Below are positions 1 to 15,200 of a DNA stretch of 64,000 nt, piece after piece (position 1 is the first letter of the stretch; every line of letters starts with the position of its first letter). A program made the position numbers and the translations under genes. The notes beneath the pieces are model-generated. The model searched no databases. It was given only the letters and a program-made list of their open reading frames with translations, and was not told the origin of the DNA. Where the stretch lies: the NCBI RefSeq assembly GCF_949628215.1, contig NC_134282.1:12336223-12400222 (forward strand), in the 5' to 3' direction. The stretch is from Phalacrocorax aristotelis (lineage: Eukaryota > Chordata > Aves > Suliformes > Phalacrocoracidae).

Positions 1-140
1 AAAATGGCTAAAGTAATCTTTGGGGAGTTTTTAAGAATTATTTGAAGTTATACCCTTTTTTTCCCTGACATTTTTTTCCTCCAGATTTACAAACACGCAT
101 TATGAAGGGAAAACCAAAACTCCTTTAAACGTATACATAC

Positions 141-274
141 CTGAAGCAAGGCCTGCTAGAAAAGCTGCACCAAGACTAGACATGTCTGCATGTGCAGGTT
201 TTTCTATTTTCATATTAATTAAATCTGAAGTCATCTGCAGGACAAAACTATTATTACTGACACCTCCATCAGCT
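141..274 (-). CDS. GK5: GK5 coding exon 15
   Basis: 134 nt, residues 434-479. It encodes [19 protein letters not shown] followed by [16 protein letters not shown]. This is the C-terminal ATPase-fold segment of FGGY kinases, with the DGG nucleotide-binding turn. The acceptor is CCCTATAG and the donor GTATGTATAC. It ends one base into a codon, so at least one more exon follows off the window. Confidence 0.93.
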
Positions 275-3200
275 CTATAGGGAGAAAGGAAGAAAAAGTT
301 TAAAAAGTACATTTAGTTCAAATGCTTATTTCCAACATTTCAGAAAACTAGGGTTTTGCACCTATATATAAACCTTCCTGTCACTCATTCATAAATACAT
401 TTCCATTTTATGGGCAAATTTAGAGGCCATTGTCCTGGTTGAAATGTTGGGGTTTATAACAGAACCTTCACATAATTATCACCACAACATGACAACAGTC
501 AAAACCATTACATTAAACAAACCCTTTCAAGTGTTCTCAGATCTGGAAGAGTACTATTTTCAGTACTACCAAATCTCTGTGCTGGTTAGCTAAAATGCCA
601 TCACAGTTGCTTTTTTTTTTTTTTTAACGAGGAAGATGAGAATGAGGCTTCTATCTATCTATTTTCCTAATTGCATTATGTCAGAGATCCTTTTCATGGA
701 GAAAACTAGAACTTACCAATGCTGATCTTTAATAATCTTAGAGTGATTACTAGTGGAGCAAAGTAATCACTCTTGCAAACAAAAAATAACTACAACAAAA
801 AGTAGTCTTTGAATTGTCATAGATTGGTTTGTTATGCTGTTGGACTCCAATACCAGCCAGGCATGGAGCTGTTCTAGAATGTAGTTCAGTAAAGACATCT
901 ACTCTTTATTATTATAGAAAACATTGGGTAATAAAACTTAACAGTTGCTTAGAAATCTTCAATTCAAATATGCCAGCTGAAATCTTCTATACTACGTGAT
1001 GCCTCAAAAAACTTTTGCTTAAATGTTCTGGCTGTTTCTGAAAGTAAAATCAGGAGACACTGCCTGATTGGTGATGTTACAGGGTTTTGCTTATTTGTAC
1101 AGACAGTTAAGCAGGGCTACCACCTCTACACTACAGCATAAAAACCTTTAACTGGCAAAGTCACTTTTTTAGTGTCAGTGACATGCTTTTTCCTCCTTCT
1201 GTAAAAATAAGACATCCATTTGATTCAAGTTACAAGAAAATTTCCAAATACTCCATTCTACTTTTAGCTAAGTTTTGCTGCTATATACTTCAGCAATTCA
1301 ATCTGTACAATACATCTGGCTCAAAGTTCCTATGTGCCATTTGACTGGGGATGTGCTATTTGACAGAACAAGTAAATAGGTGACATTCCAGGGCTCCACG
1401 GACCACCAGGATCATCTTTGTAAAGGCTGCCACAGACTGCTACAACATAGGACACAAGGACTCAAACTGAGGGTTTCTTCTCTCTGCTTTCCTTGATGGT
1501 GTTGAGAGAAGCAATGGGAAGTAATAGGACCGTAGAGGACTAATGAAAACGACACCTTTGAAGGAGCTTGTAGGAGCCAGAGACCAGGAAGGAAGGAGGG
1601 ATAAAGGACAAGCTAAAAAGGCAATGAATATATTTATGGGCTAAGAACAACGATTTAAAAAAAAAAATCATAGATAACAGATAGATACTAAAGACAAAAG
1701 GATGGGAGAACAGCTTACAACCCTACTGAAAAAGCCATGAAGTGTATCTCATTATCTTCTAACGCTTAATCCACAAGCTGAATTGATATTTATTATAGTT
1801 CACTATTATAGCACTCTATGAAACAGCAATTTTATATTCATGAATAAAACTCAACATGATCATACAATTTAAAGTTTACATTACAACATTAGTGGGACTG
1901 GAATTCTAATGTTCCCTAAGCAGTACTTCCAACACTACCCATTTTTTAGTTCAGAGTCTTAATATGACTTCTCTAATTCTGGATGCAATTCTTTATGTAA
2001 AAAAGCTTCCTAAGGAATCAAAAATTCCAATACTTCTGCTCTTTTCCTCTTCATTAAAACCCCAAGCCTAGCTTTTCATTCTTGCCTCCTCTGTCCCAGT
2101 ACACAACAGAAGACAGAAACTTTTACCTCGCCCCACCTTGCATTTTCACCTTTCTTCCACTACTCAAAGTTCTGATTTCTTAACTGTCTACATGCTTGCC
2201 AGTCCACTTCTTCCTTTGCATGGGTGTCAGGGAAAAAAAGCCACAAGAGGGTCAGGAACACTTTCCTCTGTTCTTGACCATGGTGTCACAATGACCCCTG
2301 GCTGCCAAAAGGAGAAATTTTTGAGAGCTTTCCCAGCATGAGAGGGCTTGAGGCTCTAAGGCAACTGGAGTGCCCAAACCAAGTACCTACCAAAACGTGC
2401 AATGTAGTTTTCCAGCAACACATAATTCAGCTAAAGACGTTGTGAGAAGCATATTCTAGGGATCAGTTACCTTGCTATATTTGATTTGCTGCTTCAAACA
2501 CTGAAGCAAATCTGTCGTCTTAACAATTGAATTGTAAAAGTATTCTTCCTCTTTCCCTCATAAACAGATCCAGTTTTAACCGACATCTTAAAAAAAAAAA
2601 TTCAGTCTGTGACAGACCCAGCACAAAAAATTTCAGTATGAAAGAATGATAATAAAGCATAGAATTACCTTTGTAGTAGGCATTGCTATAGGTACTCTTG
2701 CGCTACCCGAAAACATGAATTTGCCTTTTTTAAAAAAAATAGTTACAGCAATTCATTACTCACCTACTGACAATCACCAATGGCAATAGTTTTATTAAGA
2801 ACCAGACCTTCTGTGGGTAGACTCTACTGCCAACTTCAGTTACATTAACATTTGACTTAGTGATCATCTATTTCTCAGCAGCAGAATTTTTACAGTAAGA
2901 TAAAATGCATAATAAAGTTCACACCTATTTAAAATCAAACTCCCATATATAAAATTTAAAAGTTATATGGAACTTACCGAATAGTTTGAAGAGGAACGCG
3001 TACCTTCTTCACAATGATATCATAAAGCAGTTTGTTTCTTTAAAAAAATATTTAGTTGAGTTAGGCATTACATATTCCATAAAGTGTTTCCAGTGTCTAC
3101 ATAATCAAAAAATAAAATACAAGGCAAAAAATGCCTCAGTTGTGTCAGAACTGCTGCAATAGCTAACAAGTTTTCAAAATGCATAAATTGGAAAAAAAAC

Positions 3201-6200
3201 CACCCCAAAAACAGAAAAGAGACTGAAACTTGTCTTTGTTATACGTCATTACGAAGGAACAAGGATGGCTAAACCACAGCCCACTCTATAGCAAGTCACA
3301 CTAGAAGGTATATTTTTTCCACCTGAAATTGCTGATAGGCTTCTACAGACAAGATGTAACTGCTGATGTAAGAAGTGGTTTAAAGTGAGGAAAGCAGGCT
3401 GACAGAGTGCTAATCAGAGTTTATCCAGCTGTTCTTTAAAGGGAACAATCTGAAGGCTGTGAGTTTGACTTGTTCTGAAACCATTTCATTTAATGGAAGA
3501 AAATCTAAACACAAAGGATCTCTACCCTTTTCTAGTTAGTTATTTGAATGAGATGAGGTTCTCAACACCCCTGTTTTCAAGAGACCCATGCTTCAGTTCA
3601 AGAATTACTGCATCTCACGTTTCTCTTACAGTGCAGAAGAAAAATGCATTAGAAACAGCTGCAGCAATCCAGAATGTTACCTTCCTCCAGACATCCTTTT
3701 TTGCAGGAGGTTATTGTGCCCAAAGCAGAGCTGGTGACTAGACGGAAGGAATCACATGACTGTTCCCTAATTGGCCATAGTGCAGTGTGAGCCAGGGTCA
3801 AACCATATTCAACTTCAGTTCAAGGCACACTGGGTGGGTTTGCAAGGCAGAACCAATCTGTTCCACAGCGTGCTACTAATACGATACCATCAGTGACTAG
3901 CACTATTGTCTTTAACCTTGACAGATCTGGAAGTTGCTGTCCATTCACATCTTCACAGGTGTTTAAAGATGCCTATTACTGTTTTATAAAACACCAAAAA
4001 TTCAAACGTCAGCCAAAGAGCTGATCTCAGAGTTGCAGCTTCAGGGATACTTTAAACACAGCTGAAGTGGGCTACGGCTTCTGACAAAACACTGTCAGGA
4101 GAGCCATGGCAAACTTTAAACAGAAAACATTTTTTGAACATGCAGAAAACAATATAATTTAAGAATCCCTATATGGTTACTTATAAACAAAAACTCTGGA
4201 CTAATAAATATACCCGAGTTTATGTGTAAAGTATTAAAGAAAAAAAAGGAAAGTGGCTAAAACTCCTTTTCAATGTAACAGTAATGGATTGCTACAATTT
4301 AAATTTTACAAACCGCAGAACTCCATGTATATCCATTTAAGACTGCTGACCAAAATAAAAGCAAACATTAGAAAATATAAGCAAGATAATTCAGTAAGCA
4401 ATACCTGAAAGCTATAGATTCCAATATAGCTCGTACAAGATGGTTTCTGGTAGTGGAAGGTTTCAGCCCCATGAAGGAGGCACATAAACACGAGTCATTC
4501 ACAGAAACCTGCGGAAAAGATTTCACCATGAGTTCAATGAACTGTATTTGCAGGCTTTTAAGAAAGGAGTCAAAGAGTAAGAAAAAAAATAACTTACGAC
4601 AATTACAGGCAGCATAATGAAAGGAGAAAATTGAAAACAATATGTAAGAGGTATATAGTATTATTTTAGCTAACTCAGTGAACAGTTTAAATAGCTTCTT
4701 TGAACAGGAAAAAGGTTTAAGTGACTTCTTCCAAATCTGGCATACTTAATAACACTAATCCATGTGACCTCTCTCTAAAACCCATACAGTGTACATTTTC
4801 AGTGTCTAGGACAGGGCACACTGATATTGCTGCTCTCTAGCAAGATTTCACACACACACTTTTTTTTTATATATATATATATATATATTATTTACACTCC
4901 TGAACTGCTGAAAGAAAGATGAACTGACTTTTTAAAGTAACACTGAAAAGGATGATAATATTTTTTTATTAGTTTATACTACAGCCTGTTTTCAATGACA
5001 CTGATAGAGTCCAGCTAAAATTCTTATGGTCACTAAGTTGTCTTTTTTTTGCAGAACTGAAGGATTAATTGACAAATCTCCTCTCCACCCATCTACTCCT
5101 CTGATGAACTTCATCACAAAATATTGCGATAATGCTGGTCTGTGTCTGTTTTCTGACAATGTTAACCTTATTTTCACTGTAGACAGTCGTTTTTAAATTG
5201 ATCAATCCTTTCTAGTTGTATTGTGCTAGATATTAATTATGACAACACTTACCAGAAGTTTTAATTTCATGCTTACTAAATATATACACACATATTTATA
5301 AAGTAAATTAAGAAAATGCTAACATATACTAAAAAAAAAGGAAGTATGGATACGTACATACAGCCAAAAGGAAAACTCTCATTTTGCAAAAGTTCCTAAA
5401 TCCAAGAAACTTCTGCATTACAGTAAAATATTTTTGCCCCATACTCAAGTACCCTTTCCATTTTAAGAATGGAACTCCTTGTCCAGCCCACTAGCCTAAT
5501 AAAGATCCATGGCTTCCAAGTTCACAGATTTTCATATACAAGATAATAAACTAAAAAGCATAGACTCATATTCTACATTAAGGGTTAGTATCTTGGAAGA
5601 ATCAATCATTAAAAAAAGAAAAGAGAGCAGTGCATATATATGCATGCACCCCGGTGAGAAGTCCTATGTTTTTGCTGTTGCTACTAACCACAGCAAATTA
5701 ACCCTGGAAACTTCTGTTTCTAGCAGGATGAGTAAGAGGAAAAATTATTAATGTACATATTCACTCAATTTCAAATAAATGTTCACAACAATGCTCTTCT
5801 CAGTGTGCTGCATCACAGCAGTAGAATCCAGTAAGAAAGAAACTTAGTTCTTACGGCTGTAATATGGATGAGTAGAGAAATGTTTTACTCTGTAGGAAAT
5901 GAACACATGGACTTCATAAGAACCCTCCCAACCACTATCATTTTGAGGTCTATGAAACATTACCATACAATCAATTTGTGTTAGCATTTGGCCAGTGAAG
6001 CTGAAGAGACACGTTACAGTCCCAGAAGTGTTCAACTCTGTTCACATCCCCTTTCATACCATTTAATCCGCTCAGTTTCTAAATTGATACAGATTCTATT
6101 ACTCTGAGTCTACTAGCTAAGCATATTCCACTGAAATAAGTGGGGCTTTTAAAAGGCAAAGAAATTCACATTGGTGGTTACTATTAGTAGTAACTAGATG

Positions 6201-9200
6201 TCACAGAGAAATCCATTCAGTTTTTTAAGTACAGCTTCTAAATTTGGACTGGGAATATTAGAATGAGGGAAAAAGACTGAATCAATGTTTACCAAGAAAC
6301 TAGCTGGGGTTCCTTCTGGATACAGTGTCAAGAAAGCAAGGGGGAGACAAACCCACAAAACAAAACAAAAACCAACCAAAGAAAAAGAGGTTTTACCAAC
6401 ATCTCTAGAACTTGAGTACTGACAGAATTAAAAGTTCAAAAAATATTCAGACTAACATTTGCCTACCTCAGGATTCCTGTCTGCAAATATTGAAATTTGG
6501 CACAGCTCAACATTTCCTTATTCACAGCACAATTACTCACAGTAAATGCTAAATGGAAGCATCTCAGCATAATCAAGCTTTATACACCTAAAATACATAT
6601 ATAACAATTAGGTCAATTGTTTGGGAGAGGGCAGGTAGGTTGCCTGCAGAATAAATGAATTTTTTTCTTTGCCTTGTCCCATTAGCATACAGGACTCACT
6701 CAAAGGTAAGGTTAAAGATGTTAAGTTTCTTCAGAAAAAACACTAGTCCTGGGAAAGATCAAACTGAATATGATAGACCAATGAAGATGGAGAAAAAAAA
6801 ACAACCCAAAAAAAAACCCCAAACCAAAACTCTTGGACCCACTCAGAGAGATGAGCTGTCAAAAAAATTCTAGGTAGCTCTAGAATGTACATATTCAAAC
6901 TAACAAAGTACTACCTAAGACTTCTAACAGAAAAGAGAAGGTGGTAATTTTTGAGCAAGAATACTATTTTCACCCTAATGGCTTTTCTTTGACTAACATA
7001 GTAGCTTTTGAACACCTGACAGGTTCAAACATCAGTTGTCTATACACCAAAGCAGCAGCTGATGGCAGACATTGCTCAACCCCCACAGCACAGGAACAGC
7101 TTTCCCTTCATCTTGCCTGGTCCATCTGTCCAGTACAGTTTATAATGTTAATATTCCAAATGACAGCTTGGAGACCAGGGCTACACCACAGAGTTTCTCC
7201 TGGATGACAACACTGATTAGAAAAACCAAGTTTCGTGGAGATATGGATATTTTCATTTTGACAAACCCACAACTTGGAAACAGCTATGATGCTGAAAGTG
7301 TGCTTTTAGTCAGATTATCTCATGGTGCTTAGGAAAGTGGCATAACTAGATGAAAATGTTTTAGGGCTTTACATAGTCCCTAAACTAGCAACAGTTACGT
7401 TAGCAAAACCTATTGATATTCAAGTTGATTTTCATTCTCCAGGAAGGACTGTCTAAGAGCTCTGACTTACAGCTCTGTCATGTTTTGAGGTGACAAATTA
7501 CAAACTATTATTACCAGCTGTCAAACCCATACTGGAAGCAGCTGCTGTGTCGCTGAACAGGCAGTACGTCAGCTCCCCAGCTACCACAATTTGTTATTTA
7601 ATGTACTATGTTAACTGGAATTCCCATCAATTCCAATCTAGACTAATACACTAGACTGAACTGCAGCATCACTATCACCCTTGTTGCTGCCTCTGTACAG
7701 GGACATTAACTCACATCTGCAATGGAACTCAAGAGGGATCATTAATCAGAGGTGGAAAGGACAGACGTGAGGATACGTAAGTTTCTAGCATAAATGGAAA
7801 GCAAGCAGTAAGAACCCAAAATTTGTGACCCAGAGGAGATCACGTAATTGGAAGAAGTTCCTCAAATAGAGGAGAAGGTACAAGCAAGCTCCTGGGAAAT
7901 GGAGGGGACTAAAGTGGGGAACAAATGCCAGGAACTCCTTACTACACACTCTCTGCTCAGCAACAAGGCACAAACCCTATTTTAAAGGGAAAAATCTAAT
8001 TCAGATTAAAATCTGCATATTAAAGAAGGGTCTAAATATTACTATCTTTGCTTTTCATAACACCAGAACTTGCAACTTTGCTGATATTTAAGCACGTTTA
8101 AGTATTCAGATGAATTACAACCTATGTTTTCAAAAGAGGCAGAGTAAAATGCATTATTTTAGAACAGTGCTTAGAAGTATTGCGTCAATGAAGGCTTTGC
8201 ATGAGGCAGAAAAGCTACAGGAAAGGTTTCTCTCTCTGCAGGCACTGCCTGAGTTACTGTGGGTAACATTTAGTTTATCTACCCCCCAGGTCTCCATCTG
8301 CAAAATGGAAGTAATTTTCCTATTTTGTAGGGTTTTTCTCATGGTGGGTGGTGTTTAAGCATTCTCATATGAAAGTGATCTTCACATGTTGTGGTGAGGG
8401 ACTGAGAATAAGAACCTCAGTAGTACAGAACAAATACTATGATGATGAAAATTACTACATTTAAACATGTAAGAGTTAAAATTTTAACTGGGTTATTAAA
8501 AATATATTCTCAATTATATTAATAATTTTACCTGAAAACCTGGAACAAAACAAACGCCTTGAGAATCAACAATACTCTGTGCCATTTTTTCTGTTTCATC
8601 TACATTGGTGAAAAGACCTGTAAAGATGCATAGGTCATGCACTTTTATTATTTACTTCAATTTCTTCATATATTACTAAGAGACAAAAATCTAGAGTTAG
8701 ACTATTTCCTTTTGTAATATTCTCGAAGTACATGTTCCAAGAGAAATAATCACTTCTCCTGTATTTCATATCCATCAGTCACATTAGAAAAAAACCCAAA
8801 CCAATTCAGATGAAGACTAAATTCAGAAGGATCCTCTCATATCTGTTATGCTACAGCCTTTTAATCTTCACATCCTGTAAGAGGTCATTAGCTTTCCAAA
8901 TAGACATAAATGGGAATTGAGCATATTAACAATGGCACCCTAAGTACAATAAAAACATAGATTTGCAAAACAAAAAATGTTCCCCCCCCCCCCGATGTTG
9001 TTACAGTCAGCCCAAGCACCAAATGACTACAGAGACAGTCCTTAATACCCATTGCATTTTATTCAGCACCCTTAATATTTTTACAAGTGACTGACACACA
9101 AATATAAATAAGGTAGGTCCTAATATCACCTCTTTGACAGACACTACTTTTATGTCAAGCTGGATGTCTCTTTTCACAACCCTATAGACATCCCTCTTCA

Positions 9201-12200
9201 GTTTGTTCTTTACTAACATGCAGCTCTTGTACTAACACCCATGTTATGTAGTTTTAACTCATAATGTCATTATGTGGCCATATAACATGTTTTTACAGAA
9301 GACTACAGGTCTCCTGTAAATGACAGCTATTGCTTTTTCTTCTCTAAAAAGTAAATTTTCCCATTGAAGATAAATCAGGTTAATCTAGCTCAATTTATGT
9401 TTGAAAAGTCCATCTTGGTAACTTACCTGGAGTTTCAATTTACCTTTGTAACCTTCATAAATTTGTTTGAAAGTTTTGGATTCTACTGTGCCCAGACTAA
9501 TAAGCCTAAATCACATCTTTTCCTTCTTGTTGTATTTGCTATTACTGAACTATATATAGTACCTCTATGTCAGGGCAGAAAATGAAAAAAAATAAGTAAG
9601 ATTAACTTCACCTTGAAATTCCACATACTCGTTTTTCAAAATTCTTAGAACTCATCTGATCTCACTAAAAGAAGCCCATTAAACTAAGTTTGTCTTGCTG
9701 CAGAAATTCCTGTTTCCAAACATTTACCACTATTACATGTCTTGTCTTCATCCATGTTGAGCTTTCACCATCCTTACTAAGGCTATTAGATTACCTTGCG
9801 TTTTGGCCCAACTCCTTCTGTAGAGCAAAAGTTTTACCCTTCTCTTTATTCATAAAGCTGATAAAAGTTTCTGAATTCTGCTTCTCTGCAATCATATTTC
9901 CAGAAAATAAAGGTCTGTCTTATTAAAGAGTTTGTAGTAGCATGCCTTCTTTTTTCTACCTCCCTCTAGAACTTCCCCAATTTTTGTCTGGGGTAACAAC
10001 TGTAGGTCATGTCCATTTCACTACTGGCTAGCTAAAAATCCTTTATACTATTGCTCTGCATATACCAGTACTATCCATTTGAAGTATGGGTAAATTCTAT
10101 ATGGATAAGCATCCATTTCAAGTACGGAATTTGAAGTAGCAAGCTTATATACCTATCACTGATACTTGTATCTGCAGCACTGTGTATTGAACTGAGTAAT
10201 TTCCTCAAAGACTAGTAGCTGTTATTCTCTAGGCTTGGTCAAAATTTGAATGATGAAGACCTGAAGATGACTCTGAATCATACTTAATCCTTAAGGACTC
10301 ATACATGAGCAGGTGTATGCACATACGCACCAGAAGTTGACAACTTCAAGAAATGTGGAATTTTTTGGTGAGCTAAACTTCAGGAAAACCTTTCCCAGAT
10401 AACCCAAAGTTTGAGACACTAATTCCTTTTTTGCACCCTGTTAAAAGGTGTACTAAAGTTCTAAGTAAACCAAGTAAACGGTTTATTAGAACACTCAGAA
10501 AAGTTGTCCTATAAAAAAAAAATCAGTGGTTTTGAACATCAACTGCTATAAAGCTAGTATTTTTCTTAGTCTTTAATTGATCTGGCATGCAAATCTTTTC
10601 ATTACATAACAGTCATGACCAAAAGGCACATTACTTCTGTATGAAGCAACATACACAACACTTGTTACTTCTAAAAATAAGAAGCTCTTCATTTAATTTT
10701 CATAGAACTCAAACCTATTATTAATTCTGGGAAGTACAGCTACAGATGTGTCTAGAGCATTACAACAACGGTTTGTAGAATATTGCATTTACAATCATGC
10801 TACCTAGACTCAATGGGTAGTCAATTTCTGTGCTTCTCCTCAACTGAAAATCCAAGTCCAGATATGCTAGAATAGCACATATCTAACTTTAGACGGGTCT
10901 CCTTTACACCGTTTCTATTCAAGTCTGGATACCAGGTTAAATAACCAGAAGAAGGTATCGGGAAGCTTGTCCTGCTCAAGAGAAAGCAAGTAAGGAGTAA
11001 AATGTTTCAGAAAAATATAAGTCTACACTGGAGGAGGGTCTGAGAGGTATAGTCTGATGAGATGATTGTGCAAACCAAACTCCTGGTAGTAAATATACTC
11101 AGCAGAGAGCCTACTAATAAGACTGTGCATTTCCGCTGTCCAAAACATGTATGATAGTTTCTTCAATTACGGATAATAAACCCAAGCCCAATAACTTAAC
11201 TAAAATCCCATAAATCAGTTTATGTAGTAATATATTTTACCCTCTGTAAAATTGAAGAACTACTTACTTATATCCTGAGCCCATTTTATGGCAGTGCCAA
11301 TGTCCGACATACCGCCTTCAGTTAAGTAAACAACTTCTTCCCCAATCTTCCAACCAATCAGTGGATAGAGACCTTAATTATTTTCCATGAAACAAACCAA
11401 GACAGCTAGTTAAATTAAATGTTTCTAGAAAAACATATACAAGCACCTCCCACAATAAACTCAACAAAAGTAGTTTTTATTCAATTATGTCACAGAATTC
11501 AAGCTAAAACAAGCGTCACTGATATAGGTTAAATGTATTGTTCAAAAATTTAGTGATGGAGTTACAAGAGAGTCAAACAACAGTTTGTTAAACCAAAGTT
11601 AGTGTAAAAAAAATTCACTACCAAATTACAAAAATAACACCCCCTCTTTAAGCTAAAGGGAAGAGCTATCAGCACATACTTTTAAATGATAAGAGATCGT
11701 ATATACTTTAAAAATTATCAATGTTTTCCTATTTGTTTTCAATCTACCTAATTTTCCCCAATGATTTCTAGAAAGTCAGAATTTACTTCCCCAAAACATA
11801 AAACATGAAGGCTGGGCTTTCAGATGAGAAGCACAAAAACTAACACATACATATACACAAGGAAAAAAAAGCAACACAAACTTAAAACATATATCACTTT
11901 CATCCTCTTCTATGAACAAGATCTGTTTTTTCATTCCTTTTTCGGTATGCAATGCTTCCTCGCATAGAAAGCAAAAAAACACAAGTTTGACAATTTGCTC
12001 ATCCTTGTCGCCAAGAAAGGCTACTGCCAGTTAACTACAGCATTTTACCTGTATATTTGCCTAATATAAACAACAGAAGAAACATCCAAACTCATTAAAA
12101 ATATTTAGTCACATACTTTGCCTATAACTACAAAAGATCAGCACTTGTATGGTTTACACAATGGGATTTGCAGGAAGTTATGATTTCCAGCAAATAGTTT

Positions 12201-15200
12201 TGACTTTGCAGTGACTCAGAAAAAAAATTCAATTACTTGGAATTTTTTCCCCCTTATCTCTGAGAAGAAAGGCAGAAATACATAGGGCAAACACTGATAG
12301 TTTATTTGAAAACACAGTACAGCATCTTTCAAAGAGCTATCTGCTTGAAGATACTATAACATTAGAAATAAACAGCCAATAATGAGGACAAACCTGACAA
12401 TTTGTTCTTCCCTTTGACGCCCCCAGATATGTTGAAAACAAAGAACAGAGAGACCTACTACTTAAAACTATCAGTGTGAACACAAAGACCTTGTTTGATA
12501 TTAGTAAGGAATTAGCACAAAAGTCCTGCAGAGTACTGTTTTTAATGCTAAAGCAAAAAGACTTTATCTAGCTGAAGAGTAGATGGTCAGAGCACTGCAG
12601 CTGGACAAATGGTCTTTCAGGTCACTCGATAAGGACCTAAGCATTCAGTAACCACTGCAATAAAAAGTTCACCCAACCCAAGTACTGTAACTGTTGGAGT
12701 GAAGAAAGTACCCGAACCGTACGCAACCCTGCTCAGGACTCATGGGTAATGCAACAATGGTAAGTGAGTCCCAAACCATAGGACCAGAAAAGCATCAGAA
12801 GGGTCTAAGGATTCTCTCTGCATTCTCAAGGTGACTTTGCTGATATACAAATGTCTCTCACAGAATCATCTCCCATTTGCTTGCCTGTGTCCAAAGGAGG
12901 GGCATGGTAGTACTAGTGCAATTGCAGAAACTTGGTTAGTGCAGGAGTAAGGAGTGCTTACATGGGAAAACAATTAGCAGCACCTATTTAGATTAAAGTT
13001 TGTATTTGTCTCTTGAAAGGAAAAGGTGACATACATATCTCCAGGTCCTTGGTGCAGGTCTCCCTTACACTCTATTTTCTACCAAAGGTGAAGCTGCAAA
13101 GCAGCAAGACCAAATGATTCATTGAGCCTAAAGTCCTAGAGAAGGACAGCTAATTAGGGACAGGGAGGTCCATCAGGTGGCCTTCCTAAAGATGTTCACA
13201 CCAGAATCTCTAGTGTAAGACAATCCACCTCTAGGGAACAGGTCAACATGACACTTGGCATGACCAACAGTTACTAAGAATGATCAGACTGCCAGAGAGG
13301 TAGATTTAAAATCTATACAACATGTTTCCATCATTGAATTGTGATAAGTGCTGTTCTCCAAGGAAATCTTTTTTCTTTAAACTGTCATATATAGCAATTA
13401 AGTGTAGATCAGGAACTAGAACAGCAGCTAATGAAAAGCTTGCACAAGGGTGCTGTAGGTATTCATCTTGCAGTCTTAAATACATATGTCAACTTTAAAG
13501 ATCGAACACATTACATTTCATGCCCAGGGCACTGAGAAAGCTAGGTACGTAACTTGTCCTACTAAACATCCCACAAAGCAGCCAAAGAACACAGGGGAAA
13601 TAATTTTAACGTAAGTAACAGCCTAAAGCAGTAAGTTTCACAGCACTGCCTTAAAGGTTTCAACTCCTATCAGATCATAACAGCCATATATTTTAAAAGA
13701 AAACAAAATGGAAAAACCTTACAGCATATCTTTGCTATTACATTTCCACAGACGACATACATCTGATTTCCTCAGTAAAACTGTCGTCATAAGGACATCA
13801 TTGCTTAGCCTAAAACGCATTTGCATTCATAGGGAATTCAACGTCCATGCTATTCACTTCTGACACACCTCCTGTGTTTGCCAAGGTCCTTCCAGACCTT
13901 AGCTGGTAAAAGTCTCCTTAGCACACAGCTGTCCTCCTCCCCAACCCCACCTCTCCCATTTTAAATTACAGGCTTCCTGAAATTAATAACTGTTTAAAAT
14001 ACAACAGACAGAGAGACTGTGCAGGCAAATTTACTTCAGTATCATCTGTTGCTCTCTTGAAAAAGAGCCATCTGTGACAAACTAACAAGCTTGACAGACC
14101 ACAAATGTTCAGAACGACAAAGTTTTAAACACTAGAAACATATTGGGGAGCCCATTTCTAGCATTTAAAAAAGAACACTAAGAATTGCTAATCCTGCATT
14201 ATCTCACTGCAAGTATTTCAAAGCATAAGGGCTCAAGAGGAGGAACTTACAGCGAGCCACTGGAACATTTTGATGTGAGAAGCCAGAGGACCAATGCCCT
14301 TTTTCTCCATTCCTGTACTGTATAATACTGCTATCAAGAAGAACAGGTAAAAGAAAAAAAAAATAGAGAAGGAGGGATGCAGGTAGCAGACATAATTATT
14401 AGTGATGTTACTTAAATTTTTTCTTGAGAATCATATTTCAGGATAACCAAGATCTACATTTCTAATTAAAAATTTCCAGTCTTCTGTTCTGTAAACACTT
14501 TCAAGCTGTTTTTCTACAACAAAAGGCAGAAGGAAAAGCATACCCCTATTCCATCACTTTCTGCACCTGCATCATTAACAGCTGTCAAGTAACATGAAAT
14601 ACTCTGAAACTAAAATTTCACCAGCTTACCTCTCTGTGATGCAAAGAGATGCTCTCCAGTATTCACATTCCAAAAACAACCTGTACCCATTGTCAGTTTA
14701 ACATCTCCTGGGTGAAAGCAGCACTCTCCAAACATGGCTGACTGCTGGTCAGCTACCTGCCATACCAACCAAAACAGTACAAGTTAGCTACCAACTACCA
14801 GCCTACAATGCTGCTGGATTTTAAAATACCAATGCAAAGACTTGAGTTCTGATATGAGTAACCATTGAGAAAGGAACTGAGCATTAAGAGAGGACTCATA
14901 TACAATTTCTTAAGTATTTGCAGGCCATTCCAATAGCCAGATTTATCACTAGAATCAAATTACACCAGGTTTGGAGACAATGTGAACATCTAAGCAGTAC
15001 TGCTTGCAACACTGAAAAATATGTTATGGAAACGAAATAAATATTTTATGTTTTAGTATTTAATAAGGATAAATGGGGCATTTTCAATGCCAGGGAGCAG
15101 AACATAGTAGCTTGGCTTGAATTCCTCTTCCCCCAAATAGAAAGCTGCAGTTTTGAGGTCTTCCCTTCCTTTTTCCCTGCTACCCATTCTGTACCAAATT

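Larger units (their letters stand above)
4509..14629 (-). other. GK5: GK5 introns 10-12 region (exons 11 and 12 lie inside)
   Basis: Three long introns (4509-8531, 8618-11267, 11373-14629). They contain a compound CA/T/AT microsatellite near 4849-4888, a C12 run at 8982-8993 and the exon-like segment at 14251-14330. Nothing else was recognised. Confidence 0.6.
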
